From Brevibacillus choshinensis (GTDB taxonomy: Bacteria; Bacillota; Bacilli; Brevibacillales; Brevibacillaceae), in NCBI RefSeq assembly GCF_016811915.1, contig NZ_CP069127.1, positions 347,501 to 411,500 on the forward strand: DNA of 64,000 bases, read 5' to 3'. The first letter of the stretch is position 1, and every line of letters starts with the position of its first letter. Below the pieces are notes generated by a model. The model was not told the DNA's origin. It worked only from the letters and a program-made list of their open reading frames with translations, and ran no database searches. The position numbers were made by a program, and so were the translations under genes. Positions 17,525 through 27,070 of the stretch are shown in pieces.

Positions 17525-19039
17525 ATGTGGGAGCGCTTACGCGATAAACGAATGGCAGAAAAAATCGTGACAGCAGAGGAAGCTGCAAGCTGGATCGAAA
17601 ATGGCATGACGATCGGGCTAAGTGGCTTTACGCGAGCTGGGGATTCCAAAGTCGTGCCGGTCACGCTGGCAGAACGGGCAAAAAATGAAAAAGAACCTTT
17701 CGGGGTGAACGTATATACAGGAGCTTCCATGGGAGCAGATGTGGATTCGATCATGGCAGAAGCGGGGATTGTCCTGAAACGACTGCCATTCCAAGCCGAT
17801 GCGACCATGCGCAAAAAAATCAATGACGGCAGCATCATGTTTGTAGACCAGCATTTGTCGCATACTGCTGAGCTGATTCGGAGCGGTGCTCTGCCAGCGA
17901 TTGATTATGCCATTGTGGAAGCGGTTGCAATCACGGAGGATGGAATGCTCATCCCGTCCACATCTGTGGGCAACTCCAACATCTTCGTCGAGCAAGCCAA
18001 ACACGTGATCATTGAACTGAATCTGGCGCAGACAGATGCACTCGAAGGCATTCATGATATTTACACCCCAGCGGGGCAAGGGGAGCGGGAACCGATTCCA
18101 CTCGTGGCGGTCGATCAACGGATCGGGACTTTGGGTATTCCTGTGGACCCTGAAAAGGTAAGAGGAATTGTCGTAACCAATATTTCCGATTCTCCTTCCT
18201 CCATCGTCAAACCGGATGAAGAGACAGCTCAAATCGCAGCGCACCTGATCGAGTTTTTGCGTCAGGAAGTGAAAGAAGGCCGCTTGCCGCAAAACCTCGC
18301 TCCGCTGCAATCCGGAATCGGGTCGGTTGCCAATGCGGTGTTCAACGGATTTTTGGACTCGGAGTTCACCGATCTGACCGTATACTCGGAAGTGCTCCAG
18401 GACGCAGTATTTGATCTGCTCGATGCCGGGAAAATCGCTTTTGCCTCTGGCTGTTCGATTACGCTGACAGATGAGAAGATGAAGCACGTGACGGAAAACT
18501 TCGCCAACTATCGCGACAAGCTCCTCCTTCGTCCACAGGAGATCACGAACCATCCGGAGATTATCCGTCGTCTGGGGCTGATTGCGATCAATACCGCGAT
18601 CGAGGTCGACATCTACGGAAATGTAAACTCCACCAACGTATCCGGTACGAAAATGATGAACGGTATCGGCGGATCGGGTGATTTTGCCCGTAATTCGCGT
18701 CTGGGGATTTTCGTCACCAAGTCCATCGCAAAAGGCGGGAACATCTCCAGCGTCGTACCATTCGCATCCCACGTGGATCATACCGAGCATGACGTGGACA
18801 TCATCGTGACCGAGCAAGGACTTGCTGACCTGCGTGGGTTGGCTCCACGCGAACGGGCACTGAAAATCATCGATAACTGCGCACATCCGATGTATCGCGG
18901 TCAGCTGCGTGCTTATTACGAGGAAGCACTCACTCGCGGCGGCCATACACCGCATGTATTGGAAAAGGCGTTCTCCTGGCACGTGCGCTATGCCGAGGAA
19001 GGAACCATGCTGGAAAAACAACCGGCTTTGGCTCGATAA
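17525..19039 (+). CDS. Acetyl-CoA hydrolase / succinyl-CoA:acetate CoA-transferase family
   Basis: A 504-residue class I CoA-transferase of the ACH1/SucCoA:acetate type. Features are GMTIGLSGFTRAGDSKVVP near the N-terminus, the segment LQSGIGSVANAV, and VYSEVLQD, where the Glu is the expected thioester nucleophile. GGSGDFARNS and EQGLADLRGLAPRERA follow. It could recycle acetyl-CoA, form acetate, or move CoA between succinate and acetate; sequence does not separate these. The ATG at 17525 follows GGGGGGTCAC. A near-palindrome GTGTAAATACAC sits upstream (17474-17485). Confidence 0.92.
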   Translation: MWERLRDKRMAEKIVTAEEAASWIENGMTIGLSGFTRAGDSKVVPVTLAERAKNEKEPFGVNVYTGASMGADVDSIMAEAGIVLKRLPFQADATMRKKINDGSIMFVDQHLSHTAELIRSGALPAIDYAIVEAVAITEDGMLIPSTSVGNSNIFVEQAKHVIIELNLAQTDALEGIHDIYTPAGQGEREPIPLVAVDQRIGTLGIPVDPEKVRGIVVTNISDSPSSIVKPDEETAQIAAHLIEFLRQEVKEGRLPQNLAPLQSGIGSVANAVFNGFLDSEFTDLTVYSEVLQDAVFDLLDAGKIAFASGCSITLTDEKMKHVTENFANYRDKLLLRPQEITNHPEIIRRLGLIAINTAIEVDIYGNVNSTNVSGTKMMNGIGGSGDFARNSRLGIFVTKSIAKGGNISSVVPFASHVDHTEHDVDIIVTEQGLADLRGLAPRERALKIIDNCAHPMYRGQLRAYYEEALTRGGHTPHVLEKAFSWHVRYAEEGTMLEKQPALAR

Positions 19040-19047
19040 TCATCAAT

Positions 19048-19085
19048 AAGGCGATGCCCGATAGGTAGGGGCATCGCTTTTTTCA
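19048..19085 (+). terminator. Terminator after the CoA-transferase gene
   Basis: GCGATGCCC pairs with GGGCATCGC around an eight-base loop, then TTTTTT. It overlaps the 3' end of the minus-strand oxidase subunit gene. Confidence 0.9.
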
Positions 19086-20111
19086 TTTCTGCCGAACATA
19101 CTGCTCGTCCTTCATGAAGAGCCGCCAGAAGTAAATAAATCCCGGGACCAGAATAGCAAAGCCGACCAGATAGCAAATAAACAGGGCGTGGAAGGTATCG
19201 GGATGCGTAAAGCTCGACTCGATCGTGACATGTGGATAGACGATGTACGGGAGGCGCGCCGCCCCGTAGGCATAGCTGGCGAGCAAGTATTGGATCGTGA
19301 CGGCAACGACTGCCAAACGGGGCATATGGAAGATCAAGCGCCGCTCAGGAGGGAGTAGCACCGCGATATAGCCGACAAAGAAAAAGAGCACGGATGCGAT
19401 GAGCCAAGGCATATAGGCGAGGATGCGGTCGTACAGCCACGTCGCTTCGATCTGCATGGTCACGACCGTCAAGACCGCCATGAGCAGGGTGATGGGCCCG
19501 AGCAAGGTCGCATCCCTCCGGTAAACGGAATACGCCTGGTGTGCACCTGCCACGTAGGAGTAGTCCGCGAGCAAAAGGGAGGAGAGCAGCAGCGTGCTGC
19601 TGACGGCTAGCCCTATGTAGGCATATACGTGCGGGCTGGTAAAGAAGAGCGACCAGTCCAGATGCTCGATGCCGTCCGTGGCTTGAATAAAGCCGCCCTG
19701 AGTGACAGGCAGGACGCTGATCAGCAACGCGGGCACCAATATGCCCGTGATGCCCGAGACGATGCTAAGGGTTTTGTCGTACTTGTGGATCAGGTGAGAG
19801 AAAACCATGAATGCGCTGCGGATCAGCATCAGCAGCAGGACGAGACTGCCGGGGATCAGCAGCACGGACCCGAGTGTGTAGGTGGCTCCGGGAAAAAAGG
19901 TGACCAGCGCGACGACTATCAGCACAATGAAGACGTTGACGACTTCCCACGAAGGGGAAAGGTAACGGTTGGCGATGGACGTGGCTTTGGTCTTTTCGCG
20001 GTTCAGGTAGATCATGGACCAAAAGCCTGCCCCAAAGTCAAAAGAGGCGGCCACGGAGTAAATCACGACGAAGATCCACAGCAGGGTAATGGCAATGATG
20101 GTATCGGTCAT
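19083..20111 (-). CDS. cydB: Cytochrome bd-type quinol oxidase subunit II
   Basis: A 342-residue polytopic membrane protein with the CydB-like start TLLWIFVVIYSVAASFDFGAG and about eight or nine TM segments. It resembles the YthB/cyanide-insensitive branch. It supports the haem-bearing subunit I encoded just upstream (26 nt gap). GGAGG lies upstream of the ATG on the minus strand. The pair reduces oxygen to water using quinol, typically under low oxygen. Confidence 0.87.
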   Translation of the reverse strand: MTDTIIAITLLWIFVVIYSVAASFDFGAGFWSMIYLNREKTKATSIANRYLSPSWEVVNVFIVLIVVALVTFFPGATYTLGSVLLIPGSLVLLLMLIRSAFMVFSHLIHKYDKTLSIVSGITGILVPALLISVLPVTQGGFIQATDGIEHLDWSLFFTSPHVYAYIGLAVSSTLLLSSLLLADYSYVAGAHQAYSVYRRDATLLGPITLLMAVLTVVTMQIEATWLYDRILAYMPWLIASVLFFFVGYIAVLLPPERRLIFHMPRLAVVAVTIQYLLASYAYGAARLPYIVYPHVTIESSFTHPDTFHALFICYLVGFAILVPGFIYFWRLFMKDEQYVRQK

Positions 20112-20137
20112 GTCATGCAGGCCTCCGGGATCAAGGA

Positions 20138-21484
20138 TTACTCAGCCGTACGCTCTCGTGGCTGGTCATGGGGGTCCAGCTCGAGAGGATGCCGGCCGAA
20201 ATAGCTGCGAAAGACGAGCAGCGTGACAATCGCCAAAAATAGATAGACGGCCAAAAAGATCCAGAAAAACGTGGAAACTCCGGCAGCCGCAGTGGCAGCG
20301 TCGACCGTTTTCATGACGCGGTAAATGACCCACGGCTGGCGTCCTGTGCAGGCAAATATCCAGCCGAATTCAATTCCTAGCAGTGCGAGCGGACCGCTGG
20401 CGACAAATATCCAGAGCACCCAGCGGGGAAACTCGGAGCGCCTCAGCAGCTTCTTCCAGGCAAATCCGAGGAAGCCGACCACGATCAACAGGCTCCCGAT
20501 GCCGACCATCCCGTTGAAAAGCGTATGGATGTAGAGCGGCGGCCACAGCTCTTCAGGGTAGTCATTCAAGCCGACGACGACTTCATCAAACCGGTTTGCC
20601 GCCAAAAAGCTCAGAGCCCATGGAATTTCGATGGCGTACTTGACTTCCTTTGTCTCCCGATCGGTAAAGCCTCCTATGGCTAGCGGTGCGTACGCTTGTG
20701 TCTCAAACAAGCCTTCTGCGGCGGCGAGCTTCTCCGGCTGATACTCGTGCAAGAGCTGAGCGGATTCATGGCCGTTCAACGCTGTCAGGAGAGAGAAAGA
20801 ACCACCGACGATCAACCCGAGCAGCAAGGCTTTTTGATGGTACCGGTAGACTCGGCCACCTTTTTCCGAACGCAGCAACTTCCACGCCGCCACACCCGCG
20901 ATCGCAAATGCTCCCGTCATATACGCCGAGACGGTGACATGGCCAGCGGTGACAAAAAAGCTGGGGTTGAAAAAGGCAGCCCACGGGTCAACATCGACGA
21001 TCTCTCCGTTGCTGATGCGAAAGCCCGCCGGAGTGCCTTCAAAAGCGTGGACATTGGTAATCAAAATGGCAGATGCCGTGGCTCCCACCAGCACCATAAA
21101 CACGCTGAGCAGGCGCATCGCGGGGGAGAGGCGATGAGCTGCGTACACGTAAATGGACATAAACAAGGCCTCGAGGAAAAAAGCGAAAATCTCGATTTGA
21201 AAGGGCAGCGAGATGACTTTTCCCACGACCTCCATAAAGCCTGGCCACAGAAGGGAGAGCTGCACCCCGGAGATGGTGCCCGAGGGAATGGCGACGCCGA
21301 GCAGGATCGCTTGCGCTTTTGTCCAGCGTTTCGCCATAGTCTCGTAATCGCGGTCTTTGGTGCGCCAAAAGAGCAGCTCGACAAGCAGGATCATGAGAGG
21401 AAGTCCCACACCGAGAGTGGCAAAAATAATATGAAAGGCCATGGTTGTCCCAAAGGCGGCTCTCGTCATAACGATGTCTTCCAC
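20138..21484 (-). CDS. cydA: Cytochrome bd-type quinol oxidase subunit I
   Basis: A 448-residue subunit with haem-ligand candidates: His in MAFHIIFATLGVG (near residue 18), His in GHVTVSAYM, and the segment GSFSLLTALNGHES. The C-terminal GRQPWVIYRVMKT is the family motif. The loop between TM6 and TM7 is short, as in the cyanide-insensitive/YthA type rather than long-Q-loop E. coli CydA. The start is a GTG at 21484, read with AAAGGAAG upstream. An internal ATG five codons later is possible but would shorten the usual N-terminus. Confidence 0.9.
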   Translation of the reverse strand: MEDIVMTRAAFGTTMAFHIIFATLGVGLPLMILLVELLFWRTKDRDYETMAKRWTKAQAILLGVAIPSGTISGVQLSLLWPGFMEVVGKVISLPFQIEIFAFFLEALFMSIYVYAAHRLSPAMRLLSVFMVLVGATASAILITNVHAFEGTPAGFRISNGEIVDVDPWAAFFNPSFFVTAGHVTVSAYMTGAFAIAGVAAWKLLRSEKGGRVYRYHQKALLLGLIVGGSFSLLTALNGHESAQLLHEYQPEKLAAAEGLFETQAYAPLAIGGFTDRETKEVKYAIEIPWALSFLAANRFDEVVVGLNDYPEELWPPLYIHTLFNGMVGIGSLLIVVGFLGFAWKKLLRRSEFPRWVLWIFVASGPLALLGIEFGWIFACTGRQPWVIYRVMKTVDAATAAAGVSTFFWIFLAVYLFLAIVTLLVFRSYFGRHPLELDPHDQPRERTAE

Positions 21485-21612
21485 GGGGCAGCTTCCTTTC
21501 TAGTTCACACCTGAATTGTTAGGGATTCCCTGATAATGTCCCAAGAGGGGGGAGCGATTATGCAAAAGACGTTATTAGAAAATTAGAAAGAGAGAGATAT
21601 TTCTTTCGTCTT

Positions 21613-21632
21613 TTCGTGTAGATTCGTGTAGA
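21613..21632 (+). repeat. Tandem 10-bp direct repeat upstream of glnQ (candidate GlnL site)
   Basis: TTCGTGTAGA occurs twice back to back, giving TTCGTG-N4-TTCGTG. Bacillus GlnL is reported to bind a direct repeat of the form TTTTGT-N4-TTTTGT, which has the same 6+4 geometry. It sits about 50 nt before the glnQ start, and a GlnL-like gene closes this cluster. Confidence 0.55.
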
Positions 21633-21680
21633 ATCCCGTTACGATATGTCTAACAAATAGAGAAAAGAGGGGGATTCTGG

Positions 21681-22409
21681 TTGATCAGTTTTCATCAAGT
21701 GAACAAACATTACGGAAGCTTCCATGTCTTGAAGAACATTAACCTGCACATCAACCAGGGCGAAGTCGTCGTTGTGATCGGGCCTTCCGGTTCGGGGAAG
21801 AGCACGATGGTTCGGTGTATCAATCGATTGGAAACGATTACAAGCGGCGAGCTGGTAGTCGACAATGTGAAGGTAAACGACAAGGACACGGACATCAACA
21901 AGCTGCGGCGCGATATCGGCATGGTCTTCCAGCATTTCAACCTGTATCCGCACAAAACCGTGCTGCAGAACATCACGCTGGCTCCCACCAAAGTGCTGGG
22001 CATTCCGGAAAAGGAAGCGATCGAGACAGCGATGTACTACTTGGAAAAAGTGGGTATTCCTGAAAAGGCTGAAAAATACCCGTTGCAATTATCGGGAGGA
22101 CAGCAGCAGCGCGTGGCGATTGCCCGCGGGTTGGCGATGAAGCCGAAAATCATGCTGTTTGACGAACCAACCTCAGCGCTCGATCCGGAGACGATCGGCG
22201 AAGTGCTGGATGTCATGAAACGCTTGGCGCAGGAAGGCATGACGATGGTGGTCGTTACCCACGAGATGGGCTTTGCCCGTGAAGTAGCGGACCGCATCGT
22301 ATTCATGGACCAAGGACAGATCCTGGAAGAGTCCACTCCTGAACAATTTTTCGCCAGTCCTCGTGAAGAGCGGGCACGTCTGTTCTTGAGCCGCATTTTG
22401 AATCACTAG
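21681..22409 (+). CDS. glnQ: Glutamine-type ABC importer, ATPase
   Basis: A 242-residue polar amino-acid ABC ATPase. It has Walker [11 protein letters not shown]-loop [10 protein letters not shown], signature [13 protein letters not shown], Walker [15 protein letters not shown] and the H-loop in [10 protein letters not shown]. The start is a TTG at 21681, supported by AGAGGGGGAT upstream and by correct family length. It is the first gene of a four-gene importer operon. Confidence 0.93.
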   Translation: MISFHQVNKHYGSFHVLKNINLHINQGEVVVVIGPSGSGKSTMVRCINRLETITSGELVVDNVKVNDKDTDINKLRRDIGMVFQHFNLYPHKTVLQNITLAPTKVLGIPEKEAIETAMYYLEKVGIPEKAEKYPLQLSGGQQQRVAIARGLAMKPKIMLFDEPTSALDPETIGEVLDVMKRLAQEGMTMVVVTHEMGFAREVADRIVFMDQGQILEESTPEQFFASPREERARLFLSRILNH

Positions 22410-22463
22410 TTTTCTGCCGCAAAGGTATCAAGCTTTCAAAACATAGAGAAAAGGGGCATTCAC

Positions 22464-23318
22464 ATGAAAAAAAGCGTTTGGAAGAAAGTAACGGGCTTGG
22501 GCCTGGTATTGATGCTCGGCGCAAGCGTTTTGGCAGGCTGTGGCGCGGGCAAGACCTCCGAGGGTGCAAACCAGGGCGGACAGGCAGCTTCTGGAGCAGC
22601 AGCTAGCACCGTGGCGAAAATCAAAGAAAGAGGCAAGTTCGTTGTTGGCGTGAAGTATGATCTGAACCTGTTTGGCTTGAAAGACCCTGCTTCCGGAAAC
22701 GTAGAAGGCTTCGACATCGACATCGCCAAAGCAATCGCCAAAAAAGTACTGGGCGATGAAAACAAAATCGAGCTGAAGGAAGTCACTTCCAAAACGCGGA
22801 TTCCGATGCTCAAAAACGGTGAGATTGATGCCATCATCGCTACAATGACCATCACGGAAGAGCGGAAAAAGGAAGTGGATTTCTCGGATATCTATTTCAT
22901 GGCGGGTCAATCCCTTTTGGTGAAAAAGGACAGCCCGATCAACGGACTCAAAGATTTGCAAAAAGGCATGAAGGTTTTGACTGCCAAGGGCTCCACTTCT
23001 GCGAAAAACATTCGTGAAAAAGCGCCAGACGCAGAAGTGCTGGAATTTGAAAACTACGCGGAAGCCTTCACTGCACTGAAAGCGGGACAAGGCGACGCAC
23101 TGACCACCGATAACGCACTCTTGTACGGCATGGCCAAGCAAGATCCGAATTATCGCGTAACCGAAGAGACCTTTACCGAGGAGCCTTACGGAATCGCGAT
23201 CAGCAAAGGCGATGCGGAATTCGTGAAGACGGTGAACGATTTGTTGAAAGAAATGAAGGACAATGGTGAATACGACAAGATCTACGAAAAATGGATCGGC
23301 GAAAAACCGAAAAAGTAA
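22464..23318 (+). CDS. glnH: Glutamine/glutamate-type ABC substrate-binding lipoprotein
   Basis: A 284-residue lipoprotein: signal peptide with lipobox LAGC (Cys near residue 22), a short linker, then a type II periplasmic-binding fold. Family features are KFVVGVKYDLNLFGL, the domain crossover around EGFDIDIAKAIAKK, and ATMTITEERKKEVDFSD. It captures the amino acid on the outer membrane face and delivers it to the two permeases. It lies 54 nt after glnQ and is followed by two alternative hairpins. Confidence 0.94.
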   Translation: MKKSVWKKVTGLGLVLMLGASVLAGCGAGKTSEGANQGGQAASGAAASTVAKIKERGKFVVGVKYDLNLFGLKDPASGNVEGFDIDIAKAIAKKVLGDENKIELKEVTSKTRIPMLKNGEIDAIIATMTITEERKKEVDFSDIYFMAGQSLLVKKDSPINGLKDLQKGMKVLTAKGSTSAKNIREKAPDAEVLEFENYAEAFTALKAGQGDALTTDNALLYGMAKQDPNYRVTEETFTEEPYGIAISKGDAEFVKTVNDLLKEMKDNGEYDKIYEKWIGEKPKK

Positions 23319-23365
23319 AGCGGTAGGACTTCAAGAAGGATGAGCGGACACCCTACCGCTCATCC
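23319..23365 (+). promoter_or_regulatory. Two mutually exclusive hairpins between glnH and the permease genes
   Basis: Hairpin 1 pairs AGCGGTAGG (23319-23327) with CCTACCGCT (23352-23360). Hairpin 2 pairs GGATGAGCGG (23338-23347) with CCGCTCATCC (23356-23365). Both use 23356-23360, so they cannot form fully together. No U-run follows. They may act as an RNA stabiliser or partial stop that favours glnH mRNA. Confidence 0.65.
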
Positions 23366-23403
23366 ACTTATTTCTAACTGGCAAAGGGGGATCGACTACA
23401 GAG

Positions 23404-24057
23404 ATGATTGATATGTCCATCCTGTTTGATCACTGGGATATGTTTCTCCAAGGATTCGGCAACACGCTGAAGGCCAGCTTGCTTGCACTCATTGGGAGTT
23501 TTCTGTTAGGTACGCTCATGGCCGTGTTCCGGATTGCGCCCGTGCGCCCTCTCAACTGGCTGGGGACAGCGTATGTGGAATTCATCCGCAACATCCCGTT
23601 AATTCTCGTCGTTTTCATATTCTTTGTCGGGCTTCCTGCCATTGGTATCCGCTTGGAATCATTTGTTGCCGGGACTCTGGGGCTAACCGTTTACACGGCA
23701 GCTTTCATCGCGGAGACGATTCGTGCGGGAATTCAGGCTGTACCCAAAGGACAAACGGAGGCAGCTCGTTCATCAGGGCTTACCTATGTCCAAACCATGC
23801 GTTACGTCATTTTGCCGCAAGCGATCAAAATCGTCATTCCGCCCATGGGCAACCAGTTTATCAACCTGGTGAAAAACTCTTCCGTGCTGGGAGTGATTGC
23901 AGGTCTCGACCTGATGTATTTCGGCGACCTGATTTCGGCGGATACCTTCGTTACGTTTGACGTGTACATTTTTGTTGCCATTTTTTATTTGATTCTCACT
24001 CTTCCGCTGAGTCTGCTCGTAGGATACCTGGAGCGACGCTTGGCGAGAGCAAGATAA
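23404..24057 (+). CDS. glnM: Glutamine-type ABC importer permease (first)
   Basis: A 217-residue HisM-type permease. TM1 follows GNTLKASLLALIGSFLLGT. The coupling EAA motif reads GQTEAARSSGLTYVQTMRYVILPQA. The ATG at 23404 has AAAGGGGGAT about 13 bases upstream, a slightly long gap; an in-frame ATG at 23413 is further still. It is 14 nt from the second permease gene. Confidence 0.9.
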   Translation: MIDMSILFDHWDMFLQGFGNTLKASLLALIGSFLLGTLMAVFRIAPVRPLNWLGTAYVEFIRNIPLILVVFIFFVGLPAIGIRLESFVAGTLGLTVYTAAFIAETIRAGIQAVPKGQTEAARSSGLTYVQTMRYVILPQAIKIVIPPMGNQFINLVKNSSVLGVIAGLDLMYFGDLISADTFVTFDVYIFVAIFYLILTLPLSLLVGYLERRLARAR

Positions 24058-24071
24058 AAGGAGGGTAAACC

Positions 24072-24722
24072 ATGGACTTTATCGGCGCATACGCTCCCAG
24101 TCATCTTACCTTCCTGCTTGAAGGTTTTTGGGTCACATTGCAAGTGGCTTTCCTGTCCATCGTTCTCAGCTTTGTGGTCGCGACCATCGTTGGCGTCCTG
24201 CGTTATGCACGCATTCCCGTGGTGTCACAGGTACTTACCACGATTGTGGAGCTGGTTCGCAATCTGCCCCTTCTGCTGATCATTTTCTTCACTTACTTCG
24301 CATTGCCGGAGGTAGGGATCAAGCTGGATAAGTTTTATGCGGCTATTATGGCACTGGTCATTTTTGAATCGGCCATGATTTCCGAGATCGTCCGCAGTGG
24401 TCTGAACTCGATCGAGAAGGGACAGATCGAAGCGGCCCGTTCCTCTGGGCTTACCTACATGCAAACACTCTGGCACGTCGTGCTGCCGCAAGCGCTTCGC
24501 CGTATGGTGCCGCCGATGGTGAGCCAATTCATTTCGCTATTGAAGGATACGTCGCTGGCAGTCGTGATTGCCCTGCCAGAGCTGATGAACCACGCTCAGA
24601 TCATCAACGGCCGGAACGTGAACTACGTCATTCCGACATTCCTCCTGGTGGCTGTCATGTATTTTGTGGTGAACTATGCACTTTCCATCATCTCAAAGCG
24701 TTTGGAAAATAAGCACGCCTAA
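24072..24722 (+). CDS. glnP: Glutamine-type ABC importer permease (second)
   Basis: A 216-residue paralogue of the preceding permease with the same TM layout and EAA motif GQIEAARSSGLTYMQTLWHVVLPQA. AAAGGAGGG precedes the ATG. The two permeases should form a heterodimer with GlnQ and GlnH. The two-component genes follow after 76 nt. Confidence 0.92.
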   Translation: MDFIGAYAPSHLTFLLEGFWVTLQVAFLSIVLSFVVATIVGVLRYARIPVVSQVLTTIVELVRNLPLLLIIFFTYFALPEVGIKLDKFYAAIMALVIFESAMISEIVRSGLNSIEKGQIEAARSSGLTYMQTLWHVVLPQALRRMVPPMVSQFISLLKDTSLAVVIALPELMNHAQIINGRNVNYVIPTFLLVAVMYFVVNYALSIISKRLENKHA

Positions 24723-24798
24723 TCTTTTACACTTTGCAGGTCTCCGATTCTCGGTACAATAGGAATGGGAGATCTTTTCTATTGGGAGAGGGGCGTCT

Positions 24799-26067
24799 AT
24801 GAGAGAGCGTTTGGTGGTACTCCTCATCATCATGCTGGCAACCGCCTTCTTCGGGGAAATGAAGGTAAACCCTCTAGGGGGCTCTTTTCGTTTTTCACTG
24901 GGGATTGCCGCTTTCTTTTTTGGGTTGTTATGGTTTCAATCAGTGCCTGTGCTGCTGACTGGTTTTCTGACCGGGACGTTTATTCTCGGATTTCGGATTG
25001 GACTCGATCAAATCATCGGCCAAGCGGGATGGCTGGAAAGTCTGCAGGTCCATATGCCGTCTGCTTTCTATTACTTCAGCTTTTCTTTGCTCATTCATTT
25101 CATCCATGCGAGGCGGTATCTGGAGTCACCGTTGCTGCTTGGACTGATTGGAGCTTCGGTCGATTTTGCATCCAATATGGTGGAGCTGCAGGTGCGACAT
25201 TTATTCAATCATTTTCCTCCCATCAGCTGGGAGAGCGTCTTCATGCTTCTCTTTTTTGGGGTCTTGCGCAGTTTTTTTGCCGTGGGTCTGTACAACAGCT
25301 TTTCGATTCGTCAGGTCCGGGCTGTAGGAGAAGTGCGCCAACAAGAGTTGGAAAAGCTGCGGATGATCAACACAGAGCTTTACGAGGAAGCATTCTACCT
25401 GCGAAAATCCATGTCTCATATGGAGGAAATCACGCGGGAGAGCTACCAGCTCTATACACGACTTCTCTCATCAGAAAATACAGAATCGTCAACGGCACTT
25501 CTGATCGCGGAAAATGTCCACGAGGTGAAAAAGGATTCTCAGCGTATGCTGGCGGGCTTGTCCAAGCTGATCAATCAGGAAGGACTGGATTCGCAGCTTT
25601 CCATCACGGAGCTGTGCGGACTGGTGATGAGAGCGAATCGAAAATATGCCGAAATGATGGGGAAAGATATCGAATTTTCTTTGAGGTGCGACGTAAATTT
25701 ATGTACGAGCCAAATTTATGCACTGCTATCCGTATTGAACAATTTGGTGGCGAACGCGGTTGAGGCGATTTATTCCACCGGCTGGATTGAGCTTGTGGTG
25801 AAGCTGGATAAACGAAATATTCTTTTTCATGTAGTGGACAGTGGGCCAGGGATTCCTAGCGAGGAACGGGAGTGGGTGTTCAAACCAGGGTATACCACCA
25901 AGTTTGACCAGCACGGGAATGCCTCTACGGGAATCGGATTGACACATGCCAGAGGGATCGTGCACAGCTTGCAAGGAAGCCTGCAGATTATGAACGACTG
26001 GGGACCGACCACTCATTTTGCAGTGAGCCTCCCAACGGATCAACTTTTACGAAAGGAGGGGGTATGA
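24799..26067 (+). CDS. glnK: Sensor histidine kinase (GlnK/YcbA-like)
   Basis: A 422-residue kinase with about six N-terminal TM helices (residues 1-175) and a short coiled coil. The histidine region is NVHEVKKDSQRM, an HxxxK-type box rather than SHELRTP. The HATPase domain has LNNLVANAVEAI, VVDSGPGI and STGIGLTHARGIV. This layout matches GlnK/YcbA-type kinases that control glutamine use in Bacillus. Its stop overlaps the regulator ATG (ATGA). Position next to the glutamine-type importer supports a glutamine role. Confidence 0.85.
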   Translation: MRERLVVLLIIMLATAFFGEMKVNPLGGSFRFSLGIAAFFFGLLWFQSVPVLLTGFLTGTFILGFRIGLDQIIGQAGWLESLQVHMPSAFYYFSFSLLIHFIHARRYLESPLLLGLIGASVDFASNMVELQVRHLFNHFPPISWESVFMLLFFGVLRSFFAVGLYNSFSIRQVRAVGEVRQQELEKLRMINTELYEEAFYLRKSMSHMEEITRESYQLYTRLLSSENTESSTALLIAENVHEVKKDSQRMLAGLSKLINQEGLDSQLSITELCGLVMRANRKYAEMMGKDIEFSLRCDVNLCTSQIYALLSVLNNLVANAVEAIYSTGWIELVVKLDKRNILFHVVDSGPGIPSEEREWVFKPGYTTKFDQHGNASTGIGLTHARGIVHSLQGSLQIMNDWGPTTHFAVSLPTDQLLRKEGV

Positions 26068-26999
26068 TGATACGATTTTTTCTAATCGAGGACGACCCTG
26101 TGGTGCGAAGGATGCTGGAGCGCATTATCATGGAAAGCAGCCTGGGGGAAATCGCGGGGCAAGCAAGCGACGGGATCGGCGTGTCCATCGATCAACTGTA
26201 CGGTGTCGATGTTGTGCTGATCGATCTGCTCATGCCTGGCCAGGACGGAATTCAGACGATCAAAAAGCTGCGATCGGAAGGATTTGCAGGACGATTTATC
26301 ATGGTGTCACAGGTGGAGAATAAAGAGATGATCGGCGAGGCGTATTTGCAAGGAATCGATACCTTTATCCAAAAGCCGATCAACCGGTTGGAAGTCATGT
26401 CTGTGCTGAGACGGGTAGCCGATCACCTTTCGCTGGAAGCTTCCTTGCAGTCCATCCGCAAATCCCTTCAGATCCTGGATGTGAAGGCAAAGGAACCCGC
26501 TGATCATGACAGCAAGAGCACGCTCTTGCATGGATCGGGTGGTTACGTGGGAAGCAGCCTGGAGCAAAAAGCTCGGCAACTGCTGCTGCAGCTGGGTATT
26601 GCCAGTGAAGCGGGGGCTCCTGATCTCTTGCTGATCATGCGTTGGCTGGGTCAGGAAGAGCAGAGGGGAGATAAGCTGCGCGAATTGCAGTTAAAGGAAT
26701 TGTACACGCACATCCTGCATAAAGTGCATGGCGATCTGGATGAGCAATCGATCGTGAAAGAAGTGCGTGCGATGGAGCAGCGCATACGACGCATGGTGAT
26801 ACAAGCATTTACTCATTTGGCATCACTGGGGCTGACGGATTACGCCAATCCTACCTTTGAGCATTTTGCCCCTCGATTGTTTGATTTTCAAGAGATTCGG
26901 GTGCGCATGCAGGAATTGGAGGCAGGAGAAAAAGCGACGAAGTGCCGAATTAGTGTGAAGAAATTTTTATCTGTCTTTCTATTAGAGGCGAAAGCATAA
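26064..26999 (+). CDS. glnL: Response regulator of the GlnL/YcbB type
   Basis: A 311-residue regulator. The receiver has LIEDDPVV, phospho-Asp in VLIDLLMPGQDG, Lys in FIQKPI, then a coiled linker. The YcbB-type C-terminal domain runs from about residue 165 (ARQLLLQLGIASEAGAPDLL) and carries ARMEQRIRRMV-like basic helices near the end. It probably binds direct repeats; a TTCGTG-N4-TTCGTG site lies before glnQ. A second ATG at 26067 is equally possible. Confidence 0.86.
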   Translation: MMIRFFLIEDDPVVRRMLERIIMESSLGEIAGQASDGIGVSIDQLYGVDVVLIDLLMPGQDGIQTIKKLRSEGFAGRFIMVSQVENKEMIGEAYLQGIDTFIQKPINRLEVMSVLRRVADHLSLEASLQSIRKSLQILDVKAKEPADHDSKSTLLHGSGGYVGSSLEQKARQLLLQLGIASEAGAPDLLLIMRWLGQEEQRGDKLRELQLKELYTHILHKVHGDLDEQSIVKEVRAMEQRIRRMVIQAFTHLASLGLTDYANPTFEHFAPRLFDFQEIRVRMQELEAGEKATKCRISVKKFLSVFLLEAKA

Positions 27000-27004
27000 G
27001 GAAA

Positions 27005-27049
27005 GGGCACCCCAGAGAGAAGGATCTACTCTGGGGTGCCCCTTTGTTT
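27005..27049 (+). terminator. Terminator after glnL
   Basis: A 13-bp stem GGGCACCCCAGAG/CTCTGGGGTGCCC is followed by CTTTGTTTG. It lies just after the regulator gene and before the convergent pirin gene. Confidence 0.88.
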
Positions 27050-27070
27050 GTAAGTGGAAGAGTAAAATGA

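Noticed and set aside
17618..19021. Long minus-strand open frame opposite the CoA-transferase gene
   Set aside because: The plus-strand product matches a known family along its whole length; the antisense frame has no ribosome site or motifs.
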